Shown: positions 1-7,445, counted from the stretch's first letter. The stretch is DNA of 7,689 bases from JBDHZK01 sp039811865 (GCA_039811865.1 JBDHZK010000127.1:1-7689); one strand, 5' to 3'. A program made the numbers and translations. The notes: generated by a model not told the origin, from the sequence alone.

Positions 1-858
1 GGGCTGGCCGCCGCGGCTGCGGGCGGCTACCGCGGGGCCGAGGCCATGTCGACGCGGATGGTCGATGCCCAGGCGCCCGGCGTGGCCGGACGCCTGCTGG
101 CGGCGTCCAGGATCCCGTTCGGCGGGCCAGGCTGGCCGGAGCGCCTCCTGGAGGAGTTGGGGCTGCTGCACCTGCTGGCGTCCGCGGAGGGCCGCGCCGA
201 TCTACCCGATCCGCTGCGCGCGACGGTGCGGTCCCGGCTCGGCTTCAGCGTCTCGCGGGAGGACGTTCTGGCCTCCCCGCCCTTGACCGATCGCTGGGCG
301 GTGGTGGGCATGCGCGACAGCGACGACGAGCAAGTCGCGACCAGGCGGGTCTGGCTGCATGGCTTGGCGACCGGAGTCGCCGCACTGGTCCTGCTGTTCG
401 CGCCGCCCGGGCAAAGCTTCGACGGCTCTTTGGTGCCCGGGATCGTCTTGGACGCCGACCTCCACTTCTACCCTGGCCAGCCGCGGCTGCGGGCCCTGCT
501 CGGCGAACGCCGGGCCAACACGAGCGCGGCCGGCTGGACGCCTCCCCAGGTGCGAGTCAGCGAGGTTCGAGCGGCCTGGCGCGATGCACTCGCGCTCGAC
601 CCTTGGCTGACCGGCCTGCCGGTGCTCGTGACGGGGTGTCTGTGGCGCTGGTCGACCGGCGCCGCGGGTTCGGCCGGGGAGCGCTGGCTGATTACCGACA
701 CCGCCGGCGAGCACCTCCCCGTAACTGGTTCCCAAGACGACCTGTGGCAGGTTCTCGCGTTGACCGGCGGGCACCCGACCACCATCTTCGGTGAAGTCGG
801 CAACGCCGCGCTGCGGCCCACTTCGCTGTTCCTGGACGGACGGCTGATGCCGTTATGA
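1..858 (+). CDS. SWIM zinc-finger family protein, C-terminal part (5' end cut by window edge)
   Basis: The frame is open from base 1 to the TGA at 856-858, giving 285 codons without a start that can be trusted. The ATG at 46 is internal: reading upstream of it continues without a stop, and the block around it (RMVDAQAPGVAGR, then PGWPERLLEELGLLHLL and SLVPGIVLDADLHFYPGQ) is the well-conserved C-terminal half of actinobacterial SWIM zinc-finger proteins, related to E. coli YehQ. The CxCx(n)CxH zinc ligands that define the SWIM domain must lie upstream, outside the window, so metal and nucleic-acid binding cannot be checked here. The visible part is soluble and of mixed structure, with no membrane segment. 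It is the first visible gene of the operon, and its stop overlaps the next start as ATGA. In this family the SWIM domain is thought to bind DNA or protein; its job in this operon is unknown. Confidence in the family is high from recall, without a search. Confidence 0.87.
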   Translation, partial: GLAAAAAGGYRGAEAMSTRMVDAQAPGVAGRLLAASRIPFGGPGWPERLLEELGLLHLLASAEGRADLPDPLRATVRSRLGFSVSREDVLASPPLTDRWAVVGMRDSDDEQVATRRVWLHGLATGVAALVLLFAPPGQSFDGSLVPGIVLDADLHFYPGQPRLRALLGERRANTSAAGWTPPQVRVSEVRAAWRDALALDPWLTGLPVLVTGCLWRWSTGAAGSAGERWLITDTAGEHLPVTGSQDDLWQVLALTGGHPTTIFGEVGNAALRPTSLFLDGRLMPL

Positions 859-2366
859 GCAGCGGCTTCGGCGAGCTCGTAGCCGCCACGACCATCGGTT
901 TGGCGACCAGACCGTTCCGGGGCGAGCCGCCACCCGGAATGCCCACACCCGCCGACGCGGCCACCGGCGTCCTCGATGCCTCAGCGGTGTATGCGGTGGC
1001 ACGGCGGGCTGGCCTGGAGACTTTGAGGGACGTGCCGGCCCGGCGGCCGGCGGCGCCGCCCGAGGAGCGTGCGGAGGTCGGCCGCGCCTTCAGTTCCACC
1101 CTGCTCGCGGTGCTTGGCGATCCCACCAACAGGGGTTCCCAGAGCCCGTGGACCCGCGCCCGAGCGGCGGTCATCGCCGAGGCGTTGGGCTGGGTAGAGC
1201 AAGCGGACAGCAGGCTGCCGCACCGGCTGCTGGTTCCGATCTTGAGCGCATTGGCCGAGCAACCGGGCGTCCTGGCCGAACCTGCGGACGTGCTCGGGCA
1301 GCGGGGCCGGTGGCTGGCGGCGCAGGTACCGGCCTGGGCGGCGCTCTTGGCCGGTCCGCCAGAGCGATCGGGCCCGCAGGCTTGGGAGTTGGGTAGCACC
1401 GAGGAGCGCTTAGCCGAGTTGCGGCGGGTTCGACGAGCCGATCCGGACGCCGGGCGGGCCCTGCTCGCGGCTTCGCGAGGCGACTCCGCGCAAGTGCGCG
1501 CGGCCTTCGTGGGCGTCCTCGCCGAAGACGTGCAAGCGGCCGATGAGGAGTTGCTTGCCAGCTTCGCCAAGGATCGCTCGGCGCACGTGGCCGCGGCGGC
1601 CGCCGATGCGCTGCTTCGCCTCGGAGGCTCGGGCATGGTGCTGGCGCTGATGGATCTCGCCCGCCATCATCTGCACGTTCGTGCCGGCATGCTGGGACGC
1701 AGGCTCGCTGCGGAATTCCCGGGCGAAGGAGCGCTGCCCGCGCCGCTGGGTCGCCGCTCGTGGACGAGCTCGCCCGGGGAGTCGAGGTTGAACGCAGTCG
1801 TCGCGGGGGTCCCGCCGCAACACTGGCCCGATCTGGTCGGTGCGACGGCGGCTGAGTTGCTGACGATGAGCCGAGCTTCCGGGCGGCTGAATCTCGTGCC
1901 CGGCCTCACCGATGCGGCGCTGCGCTGGCACGACCCGGAGCTGGCGAAGGCGCTGCTCAAGGTCGGCGCGCTCAATCCCGCACTGTTGGCGGTAGTTGAG
2001 CCCGAGGCTCGGGCGCCACTGGGCAGAGATCTTCTCCGCCTCCTCAACGGACCGGCCCTTGCCGAGGCGATCGAAGCCTGGCCCCAGCCTTGGAGTGAGG
2101 ACAACGGTCGGCTGCTTGCGGCCGCCGCGATCGAATACACCAAACGCAAGCCGGACCTCGCCGTCCCCGCTTGGATCGCGCTGGCTACTCGACTGCCGAT
2201 CAGGATCGCGCGTGGCTGGGCGAACTCCCTGCGCGCGGTGGCCGACGAGCGGCGTGGTGGCGTCGCCCCCGCTCGCCAGGCGGCGGAGTTGCTGACCCTA
2301 CGCTCCGCGCTGTTCGAGCGGCTGCAGGACCCGCACGCCGACGAGGGTTACGCAGGCCAGCCATGA
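855..2366 (+). CDS. DUF5691 family protein, HEAT-like helical repeats
   Basis: This encodes 503 residues, starting at the ATG that overlaps the upstream stop (ATGA, 855-858). There is no strong Shine-Dalgarno just upstream, so translation is probably coupled to the SWIM gene. The sequence is almost entirely amphipathic alpha-helix, rich in Ala, Leu, Arg and Glu. Residues about 181-255 look like HEAT-type repeats (pattern LLAASRGDSAQVRAAFVGVL, then a second unit ending AAAAADALLRLG). A QRGRWLAAQVPAW block lies at about residues 146-160 and resembles a family signature. No catalytic motif, signal peptide or membrane segment is visible, which suits a scaffold or adaptor. The family is found beside SWIM, MoxR, DUF5682 and VWA genes, mostly in GC-rich bacteria, and has no known function. 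Its stop lies in an ATGA overlap with a possible small ORF rather than with the ATPase gene. Family assignment is from recognition of sequence and context. Confidence 0.85.
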   Translation: MSSGFGELVAATTIGLATRPFRGEPPPGMPTPADAATGVLDASAVYAVARRAGLETLRDVPARRPAAPPEERAEVGRAFSSTLLAVLGDPTNRGSQSPWTRARAAVIAEALGWVEQADSRLPHRLLVPILSALAEQPGVLAEPADVLGQRGRWLAAQVPAWAALLAGPPERSGPQAWELGSTEERLAELRRVRRADPDAGRALLAASRGDSAQVRAAFVGVLAEDVQAADEELLASFAKDRSAHVAAAAADALLRLGGSGMVLALMDLARHHLHVRAGMLGRRLAAEFPGEGALPAPLGRRSWTSSPGESRLNAVVAGVPPQHWPDLVGATAAELLTMSRASGRLNLVPGLTDAALRWHDPELAKALLKVGALNPALLAVVEPEARAPLGRDLLRLLNGPALAEAIEAWPQPWSEDNGRLLAAAAIEYTKRKPDLAVPAWIALATRLPIRIARGWANSLRAVADERRGGVAPARQAAELLTLRSALFERLQDPHADEGYAGQP

Positions 2367-2488
2367 CTACCGCACTCGGCGACCTGGCCCTGAGCCCAAC
2401 TCGGACCATGAGCTGGTCGAAAGTCCCGCACACCGTCTTCCAGCTCGGGGAGCGAACCTCGCCAAACAAACACACTCCGCCGAGCTGA
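2363..2488 (+). CDS. possible small ORF of 41 codons, hypothetical
   Basis: An ATG at 2363 overlaps the DUF5691 stop as ATGA and opens a 41-codon frame ending at TGA 2486-2488. The peptide begins MTTALGDLALSPTRTMSW and ends PNKHTPPS; I do not recognise it. Third-position GC is roughly 78% by eye, similar to the neighbouring genes, and the overlap is of the same kind used elsewhere in this operon, both of which favour translation. Against it, only a weak AGG (2354-2356) sits at a usable distance upstream, the peptide has no family resemblance, and the spacer itself is GC-rich enough to give this bias by chance. It could be a real small partner, a leader peptide whose translation affects the ATPase gene 60 bases downstream, or the decayed start of an older reading frame. 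Confidence 0.3.
   Translation: MTTALGDLALSPTRTMSWSKVPHTVFQLGERTSPNKHTPPS
2410..2446 (+). other. stem-loop in the DUF5691-ATPase spacer
   Basis: GAGCTGG (2410-2416) pairs perfectly with CCAGCTC (2440-2446). After a four-base bulge, AAG (2421-2423) can also pair with CTT (2437-2439), leaving a 13-base loop. It lies in the only sizeable spacer of the operon and is not followed by a T tract, so it is not a classical terminator. It might affect mRNA stability or the ratio of ATPase to upstream products. In DNA this GC-rich such an inverted repeat can arise by chance, so the functional claim is weak. Confidence 0.3.
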
Positions 2489-2539
2489 CCGAACGCCCCG
2501 CGAGCACACCCCAAGCAAGTCCCGACGCAACACCGGATC

Positions 2540-2543
2540 GGAG
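2540..2543 (+). promoter_or_regulatory. ribosome binding site for the MoxR ATPase gene
   Basis: GGAG sits five bases before the ATG at 2549. It supports that start and shows that the ATPase gene, unlike its neighbours, can initiate on its own rather than through a stop-start overlap. Confidence 0.6.
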
Positions 2544-2548
2544 CCTTC

Positions 2549-3679
2549 ATGACCAAGCCAACCGCCGCGCCGGACGTCCCGGAGGGCGCCGCCCCGCCGA
2601 CGGACGTGCTGCGGCCGCACGCCGAACAGCAGTTCGCGGCAGAGCTCGCCGCTCTCGCGGCGACGGACGATCGTCCCCGCCCGACGAACTGGCGGCTGTC
2701 CCCGTGGGCCGTGGTGACCTACCTCCTGGGCGGGACGCTGGCCGACGGGGTGGTCGTCACGCCCAAGTACGTAGGCCGCCGACGGCTGGTCGAGACGGCC
2801 GTCGCGACGCTGGCGACCGACCGCGCCCTGCTGCTCCTCGGCGTCCCCGGGACGGCGAAATCGTGGGTCTCGGAGCATCTCGCGGCGGCGATCTCGGGGG
2901 ATTCGACGCTGCTGGTACAAGGCACGGCGGGGACGGCCGAGGAGGCGGTGCGCTACGGGTGGAACTACGCCCGGCTCCTGGCCGAGGGACCGTCCCGGGC
3001 CGCGCTGGTGTCTTCGCCGGTGATGGTCGCCATGGAGACCGGCGCGTTGGCCCGGATCGAGGAGCTGACCCGCATCCCATCCGACGTCCAGGACGCGCTG
3101 ATCACCGTCCTCAGCGAGAAGACTCTGCCAGTGCCGGAGCTCAACACCGAGGTCCAGGCCCGGCACGGGTTCAACGTGATCGCCACCGCCAACGACCGGG
3201 ATCGCGGGGTGAACGAACTGTCGTCCGCGCTGCGTCGGCGGTTCAACACCGTCGTGCTGCCGCTGCCCGCCACGGCTGAGGAAGAGGTCGGGATCGTCTC
3301 CCGCCGCGTCGAGGAGTTGGGACGCTCCCTCGCGCTACCACCGACCGAGGGGTCGGCTGCCGAGATCCGGCGCGTGGTCACGGTCTTCCGGGAGTTGCGC
3401 TCTGGCATCACCCAGGACGGCCGCACCTCGCTGAAGTCGCCCTCGGGCACCCTCTCCGCCGCCGAGGCCATCTCCGTGGTGACCAACGGACTCGCGTTGG
3501 CCGCCCACTTCGGGGACGGGGTCCTGAGCGCCCGCGATGTGGCGGCCGGCATCACCGGCGCCGTGATCAAGGACCCGGTCAGCGATGAGCCCATCTGGAA
3601 CGAGTACCTGGAAACGGTCGTCCGCGACCGGCCGCAGTGGCGAGACTTCTATCGCGCGTGCCGGGAGTCCTCCCCATGA
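2549..3679 (+). CDS. MoxR-family AAA+ ATPase, YehL subfamily
   Basis: This is a 376-residue ATPase. Walker A is GVPGTAKS at residues 98-105, with Lys104 and Ser105 binding the nucleotide phosphates. The Walker B position reads RIEEL (169-173): the usual Asp is replaced by Glu171 and is followed by the catalytic-type Glu172. Sensor 1 is the Asn of IATAN (Asn215), and the arginine-finger region is ALRRRFN (Arg229-231). The block LSPWAVVTYLLGG ahead of the core and TRIPSDVQDALITVLSEKTLPVPE after Walker B are strong recognition marks of the YehL-type MoxR proteins. MoxR ATPases form hexameric rings and work with VWA proteins to remodel or activate target complexes; here the VWA gene is two genes downstream. 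The start is fixed by a good ribosome binding site. The first 19 residues are Pro/Ala-rich and probably disordered. The stop overlaps the next start as ATGA. No membrane segment is present, so the protein is cytoplasmic. Confidence 0.93.
   Translation: MTKPTAAPDVPEGAAPPTDVLRPHAEQQFAAELAALAATDDRPRPTNWRLSPWAVVTYLLGGTLADGVVVTPKYVGRRRLVETAVATLATDRALLLLGVPGTAKSWVSEHLAAAISGDSTLLVQGTAGTAEEAVRYGWNYARLLAEGPSRAALVSSPVMVAMETGALARIEELTRIPSDVQDALITVLSEKTLPVPELNTEVQARHGFNVIATANDRDRGVNELSSALRRRFNTVVLPLPATAEEEVGIVSRRVEELGRSLALPPTEGSAAEIRRVVTVFRELRSGITQDGRTSLKSPSGTLSAAEAISVVTNGLALAAHFGDGVLSARDVAAGITGAVIKDPVSDEPIWNEYLETVVRDRPQWRDFYRACRESSP
3663..3667 (+). promoter_or_regulatory. ribosome binding site deciding the DUF5682 start at 3676
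   Basis: GGGAG lies eight bases before the ATG at 3676, which forms an ATGA overlap with the ATPase stop. The in-frame ATG at 3637 would add 13 residues lying inside the ATPase coding sequence and is the less likely start. Confidence 0.6.
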
Positions 3680-6207
3680 CCTCGGCCGCGGCCCTCAGCG
3701 CAACTGAGAGTCCGCCGCCCGTCCGCGTCCTCGGGGTGCGCCACCACGGCCCCGGGTCGGCGCGGGCGGTGCTGGCGGCACTGGACGCCTACGACCCGCA
3801 GGCCGTGTTGATCGAGGGACCGCCGGAGGCCGACTCGCTGGCCCATTGGGCCGGCGACGCCGGGCTGGTGCCCCCGGTGGCATTGCTGGCCTATGTGGTG
3901 GGCCGCCCCGCGCGCTCGGCCTTCTGGCCGCTGGCGGCCTTCTCCCCCGAATGGGTCGCGCTGCGGTGGGCGGTCGAGCGGGGGCGCGACGTCCGGTTCA
4001 TCGACTTGCCGGCGGCGATCGTCCTCGCCGATCGGCCCGCTACCGAGGCCGTCCCCGACCTGTTCACCACCGATGCCGAGGACGCCGGCGAGGACGTCCC
4101 ATCGTTGGCCGGTCCGGCTCGCTCGGCTGCTCCGCCGGCCGAACAACCCGGTCCCCGAGTCGACGCGCCCGACGCGTTGCGCGGTGATCCGATCGCCGTC
4201 TTGGCCCGCGCGGCCGGATACGACGACCCGGAGCGTTGGTGGGACGACGTCATCGAGCACCGCCGCCCCCGATCGGCCGCCCCGGAGGTCCACCCGGCCC
4301 CTCCCGCCGAAAGGTCCGAAACACGATCCGACTCGGCCCTTCAGCCTGAACCACCCCACCACTCGGCCCATCAGCCCGCCGAGGGGTCCGAGCCGACCCA
4401 CCCGACGGCGATCAAGCCCGCCGAACTGTCGGTGGTGGCCCAGCGCGCCGCCGGCCCGATCCCCGCCGACGACCCGTTCGATGCGATCACCGAAGCCATG
4501 GCTCAGTTGCGCCGAGACCCGCCGCCGGTGGCGCAAAGCGGGTACTTGCACGAGCAGCGGCGCGAGGCGCACATGCGCCAGTGCCTGCGCGCGGCCAGGC
4601 GCGAACACGAGCGGGTCGCGGTCGTCTGCGGGGCCTGGCACGCGCCGGCGTTGTCGGGGAAGCTACCGCCTGCCGCCCAGGATGCGCGCCTGCTGCGTGG
4701 CCTGCCGAAGGCGAAGGTGTCGTTGGCCTGGGTGCCCTGGACGCACTCACGGCTGGCCTACGAGTCCGGTTACGGCGCCGGTATCGCCTCGCCGGGCTGG
4801 TACCACCACCTGTTCAGCGCACCCGACCGCGTCCTCGAGCGTTGGTTCACAGCGGTTGCGGGGGTGCTTCGACGCCACGACCTACCGGTGTCGGTGGCGC
4901 ACGTGATCGAGGCGGTGCGGCTGGCCGATGCGCTCGCCGCCCTGCGCGGACGTCCCGCCGCGGGGCTGGCGGAGGCGCAAGAGGCCGCGCTGGCCGTCCT
5001 GTGTGACGGCAGTTCCGTGGCGTTGGAGTTGGTCACCCGCGAGGCCGTCGTGGGCGAACGACTGGGCGAGGTGCCACCCGAGGCTCCGCTCGTACCGCTG
5101 GAGGCTGACCTGAGGGCCAGCGCGAAGACGCTTCGCCTACCGTTCGCGGCCGGGGTCAAGGAGATCGTCCTGGACCTCCGCAAGGACCACGATCGGGCCA
5201 AATCGCGGCTGCTGCATCGCCTGGCCGTGCTCGGGATTCCCTGGGGCCGGACACGAGACGTCGCCTCCACGGGCACTTTCAAGGAGGCCTGGGAGCTTCA
5301 GTGGCGTCCGGAGTTCGCCGTGTCGATCGTCTTGGCAGCCCTGTGGGGAACGACGGTGGCGGCGGCGGCGAATGCCAAGCTGGCCGACGATCCGGGCGGT
5401 CTGGCCGACGTCACGAGGCGGGTCGAGCAAGCCCTGCTCGCCGAGCTCGAAACCGCCCTGGACGCCCTGCTGATCACCCTCGACGAACGCGCTGCCCACG
5501 AGGTGGATGAGACCCAGTTGCTGCGTGCGCTCCCAGCGCTGGCTCGAGCCGTCCGGTACGGCACGGCGCGCGGCACTGACACCGCCACCCTCGCGCAGGT
5601 CGCGCACGCGCTGCTCGGACGCATCTGCGCGGGCCTCCCGGCGGCTTGCGCCGGGCTCGCACCGGACGCCGCGGTCGAGCTCAGGGAGCCCTTCGACTTG
5701 GCGCACCTGGCCGTCCCCCTTCTCGGCGAGGACGCCCGAACCGTTTGGCAAGAAGCCCTCAACGCCATCGCCGAACGGACCGACGTCCCCGGACTGCTCG
5801 CCGGCCGGGTCACGCGGATCCTCACCGACTCGGGCGCGCTGGCCAAAGACGAGGCTGGCCGGCGCCTGGGCCGGGCATTGACTCACCGTCCGACCGTCGC
5901 CGAGCGGGCGGCCTTCGCCGAGGGGTTCTTGGCCGGAAGCGCCTTGCTGCTGGTCCATGACCGGACGATCCTGCGTGTCGTCGACGACTGGATCCAGAGC
6001 CTGGGCAGCGACGACTTCGGTGAAGTGCTGCCAGTGCTGCGACGCGCGTTCGGCTCGTTCAATGCACCCGAGCGACGCGCGATCGCCCAACGAGCCCAGG
6101 ACTTGGGCGGCCCAGCCCGCGCGGCCGAGACCGACGACGTCGATTGGCCGTGGGCCGAGCCGGCCCTGGTCACCGTCCGACTGCTGCTGGGGGTGCCGCA
6201 TGAGTGA
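3676..6207 (+). CDS. DUF5682 family protein (YehM-like), possible hydrolase-like core
   Basis: This encodes 843 residues from the ATG in the ATGA overlap. The N-terminal third has a set of spaced conserved motifs: GVRHHGPGSA (residues 20-29, His23 and His24), LIEGPPE (45-51, Glu47), RFIDLP (Asp110), WWDDVIEHR (from 188), CGAWHAPAL (His322) and a WVPWTHSRLAYESGYG block from 352 continuing to about 380. The order GxxH, a buried Glu, then a late GxxH strand recalls the TraB/TIKI/EreA class of metal-dependent or esterase-like folds; this is my inference, not an established assignment. Residues about 200-262 are a Pro/Ser/His/Glu-rich, probably disordered linker with a degenerate PAExSE repeat. 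The C-terminal half is mostly helical, with no recognised motif. There is no signal peptide or clear membrane helix. The stop lies within an 8-base overlap with the VWA start. The protein is similar in kind to E. coli YehM. Its biochemical function is unknown; in context it may be the client or the effector of the ATPase/VWA pair. Confidence 0.87.
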   Translation: MTSAAALSATESPPPVRVLGVRHHGPGSARAVLAALDAYDPQAVLIEGPPEADSLAHWAGDAGLVPPVALLAYVVGRPARSAFWPLAAFSPEWVALRWAVERGRDVRFIDLPAAIVLADRPATEAVPDLFTTDAEDAGEDVPSLAGPARSAAPPAEQPGPRVDAPDALRGDPIAVLARAAGYDDPERWWDDVIEHRRPRSAAPEVHPAPPAERSETRSDSALQPEPPHHSAHQPAEGSEPTHPTAIKPAELSVVAQRAAGPIPADDPFDAITEAMAQLRRDPPPVAQSGYLHEQRREAHMRQCLRAARREHERVAVVCGAWHAPALSGKLPPAAQDARLLRGLPKAKVSLAWVPWTHSRLAYESGYGAGIASPGWYHHLFSAPDRVLERWFTAVAGVLRRHDLPVSVAHVIEAVRLADALAALRGRPAAGLAEAQEAALAVLCDGSSVALELVTREAVVGERLGEVPPEAPLVPLEADLRASAKTLRLPFAAGVKEIVLDLRKDHDRAKSRLLHRLAVLGIPWGRTRDVASTGTFKEAWELQWRPEFAVSIVLAALWGTTVAAAANAKLADDPGGLADVTRRVEQALLAELETALDALLITLDERAAHEVDETQLLRALPALARAVRYGTARGTDTATLAQVAHALLGRICAGLPAACAGLAPDAAVELREPFDLAHLAVPLLGEDARTVWQEALNAIAERTDVPGLLAGRVTRILTDSGALAKDEAGRRLGRALTHRPTVAERAAFAEGFLAGSALLLVHDRTILRVVDDWIQSLGSDDFGEVLPVLRRAFGSFNAPERRAIAQRAQDLGGPARAAETDDVDWPWAEPALVTVRLLLGVPHE
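4303..4431 (+). repeat. degenerate PAExSE repeats in the DUF5682 linker
   Basis: Three in-frame copies begin with CCCGCC GA: PAERSE at 4303-4320, PAEGSE at 4375-4392 and PAELS at 4417-4431, spaced 72 and 42 bases apart. Between them run Pro-, His- and Ser-rich residues, including two copies of CTCGGCCC followed by TCAGCC. The pattern looks like local duplication within a low-complexity linker between conserved parts of the protein, rather than a folded domain. Confidence 0.5.
6189..6193 (+). promoter_or_regulatory. ribosome binding site for the VWA gene
   Basis: GGGGG sits six bases before the ATG at 6200. Together with the ATGAGTGA overlap with the DUF5682 stop it favours 6200 as the start over in-frame codons further upstream inside the DUF5682 gene. 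Confidence 0.5.
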
Positions 6208-7414
6208 CGCAATCCACGAGGGGTCGGCGAACGCGGCGAGCGCCTCCCGGGCCGAGTCGGCCCGCCGCTGGCGCCTGCTGTTGGGCACCGGTGCCGACGA
6301 CGACGGCGTGGCCCTCGGACCCGAGGACAAGGCCATGGATGCCGCCCTCGGCGCGCTCTACGACAACGCCGGCGAAGGCGGCGAACCATCCCCAAAGGAC
6401 AACTCCATGGTCGGCATGGGCGCCTCGGCGCCTCGGGTGGCCCGCTGGTTGGGTGACATCCGGCGCTACTTCCCGACCCAGGTGGTGCAAGTGATGCAGG
6501 CGGACGCGATCGACCGCCTTGGCCTGAAGCGCCTGCTGTTGGAGCCTGAGATGCTCGCCACGGTCGAACCGGACGTCCACCTGGTCGGCACGCTCGTCGG
6601 CCTTCGCAAGCTGCTCCCCGAGCAAACGATGGCGACCGCGCGCCTGGTCGTCCGCAAAGTGACCGACCAGGTAGAGGCCAGGATCGCCGACCGGCTGCGC
6701 GTGGCCGTCCGGGGCGCGCTGAGCCGGGCCTCGCGAACTCGGCGTCCCCGGCCCGGCGATCTCGACCTCAACCGCACGATCCGGGCGAATCTGCGCAACT
6801 ACCTGCCGCAGCGCAAGACGATCGTCCCCGATCGGTTGATCGGCTACGGGCGGCGTCAGACCGGATTCCAGCGGGAGATCGTCCTTTGTGTCGACCAGTC
6901 CGGGTCGATGGCGTCCTCGGTGGTGTACGCGTCGGTCTTTGCGGCGGTCCTGGCCGGGATCAGGGCGTTGCGCACGCACCTGGTCGCCTACGACACCGCG
7001 GTGGTCGACCTCACCGACCAGCTCGGCGACCCGGTCGACGTGGTCTTCGGGACGCAACTGGGCGGCGGAAACGACACCCCGCGCGCGCTCGCCTACTGCC
7101 AGCAGTTGATCACGCGTCCGCGCGACACGGTCTTGTTGCTGATCTCCGACCTCTACGAGGGCGAGGGCAGCGTCGCCATGATCCGTCGCCTAGCCGAGTT
7201 CAAAGCCTCTGGGGTGCGGGTCGTCGTCCTGCTCGCCCTGGACGACGACGGCACTCCCAGCTTCGAACAGGGCAACGCCGCACAACTGGCCGGCCTGGGC
7301 ATCCCGGCCTTCGCCTGCACCCCCGACGCGTTCCCCGATCTGATCGCCGAAGCGATCGCGGGCGGCGATGTGGCGGCGTGGGCGGCCGCGGGCAACGGCC
7401 GATCGAGAAGTTAA
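6200..7414 (+). CDS. VWA domain protein (YehP-like), partner of the MoxR ATPase
   Basis: This encodes 404 residues from the ATG at 6200 to TAA 7412-7414. The frame stays open upstream to 5957, but that extension is an out-of-frame reading of the DUF5682 gene with unlikely composition. Residues about 20-225 form a helical region with conserved-looking blocks (GPEDKAMDAALGALYD, ARWLGDIRRYFP, LRNYLPQRKTIVPDRLIGY). The C-terminal VWA domain has a complete metal-ion-dependent adhesion site: DQSGS at Asp232, Ser234 and Ser236, Thr293 in GGGNDT, and Asp317 in LISDLYEGE. An intact site suggests Mg2+-dependent binding to an acidic residue of a partner, as in other VWA proteins that work with MoxR ATPases. 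There is no signal peptide or membrane helix, so the protein is cytoplasmic, unlike some VWA relatives. It is the last gene of the operon, with a candidate terminator 31 bases beyond its stop. Confidence 0.93.
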   Translation: MSDAIHEGSANAASASRAESARRWRLLLGTGADDDGVALGPEDKAMDAALGALYDNAGEGGEPSPKDNSMVGMGASAPRVARWLGDIRRYFPTQVVQVMQADAIDRLGLKRLLLEPEMLATVEPDVHLVGTLVGLRKLLPEQTMATARLVVRKVTDQVEARIADRLRVAVRGALSRASRTRRPRPGDLDLNRTIRANLRNYLPQRKTIVPDRLIGYGRRQTGFQREIVLCVDQSGSMASSVVYASVFAAVLAGIRALRTHLVAYDTAVVDLTDQLGDPVDVVFGTQLGGGNDTPRALAYCQQLITRPRDTVLLLISDLYEGEGSVAMIRRLAEFKASGVRVVVLLALDDDGTPSFEQGNAAQLAGLGIPAFACTPDAFPDLIAEAIAGGDVAAWAAAGNGRSRS

Positions 7415-7445
7415 TCCCCCAGACCAACGCCGACCCGGACGCGAA

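Noticed and set aside
46..858. ATG at 46 as the true start of the SWIM-family gene
   Set aside because: The frame is open to base 1 and the conserved block continues across this position, so the gene begins outside the window.
3637..3675. Upstream ATG giving an 856-residue DUF5682 protein
   Set aside because: It lies 43 bases inside the ATPase gene without a good ribosome binding site; the ATGA overlap with GGGAG at 3663-3667 fits better.
5957..6199. Upstream extension of the VWA gene to 485 residues
   Set aside because: The extra 81 residues are a Ser/Arg/Pro/Cys-rich shadow reading of DUF5682; 6200 has the overlap and a ribosome binding site.
5137..6336. Long minus-strand open frame of 399 codons, and similar ones at 692-1636, 3649-4641 and 6170-7057
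   Set aside because: These are complementary shadows of well-supported plus-strand genes in GC-rich DNA; their proteins are low-complexity and Gly/Arg/Ser-rich with no recognisable motif.
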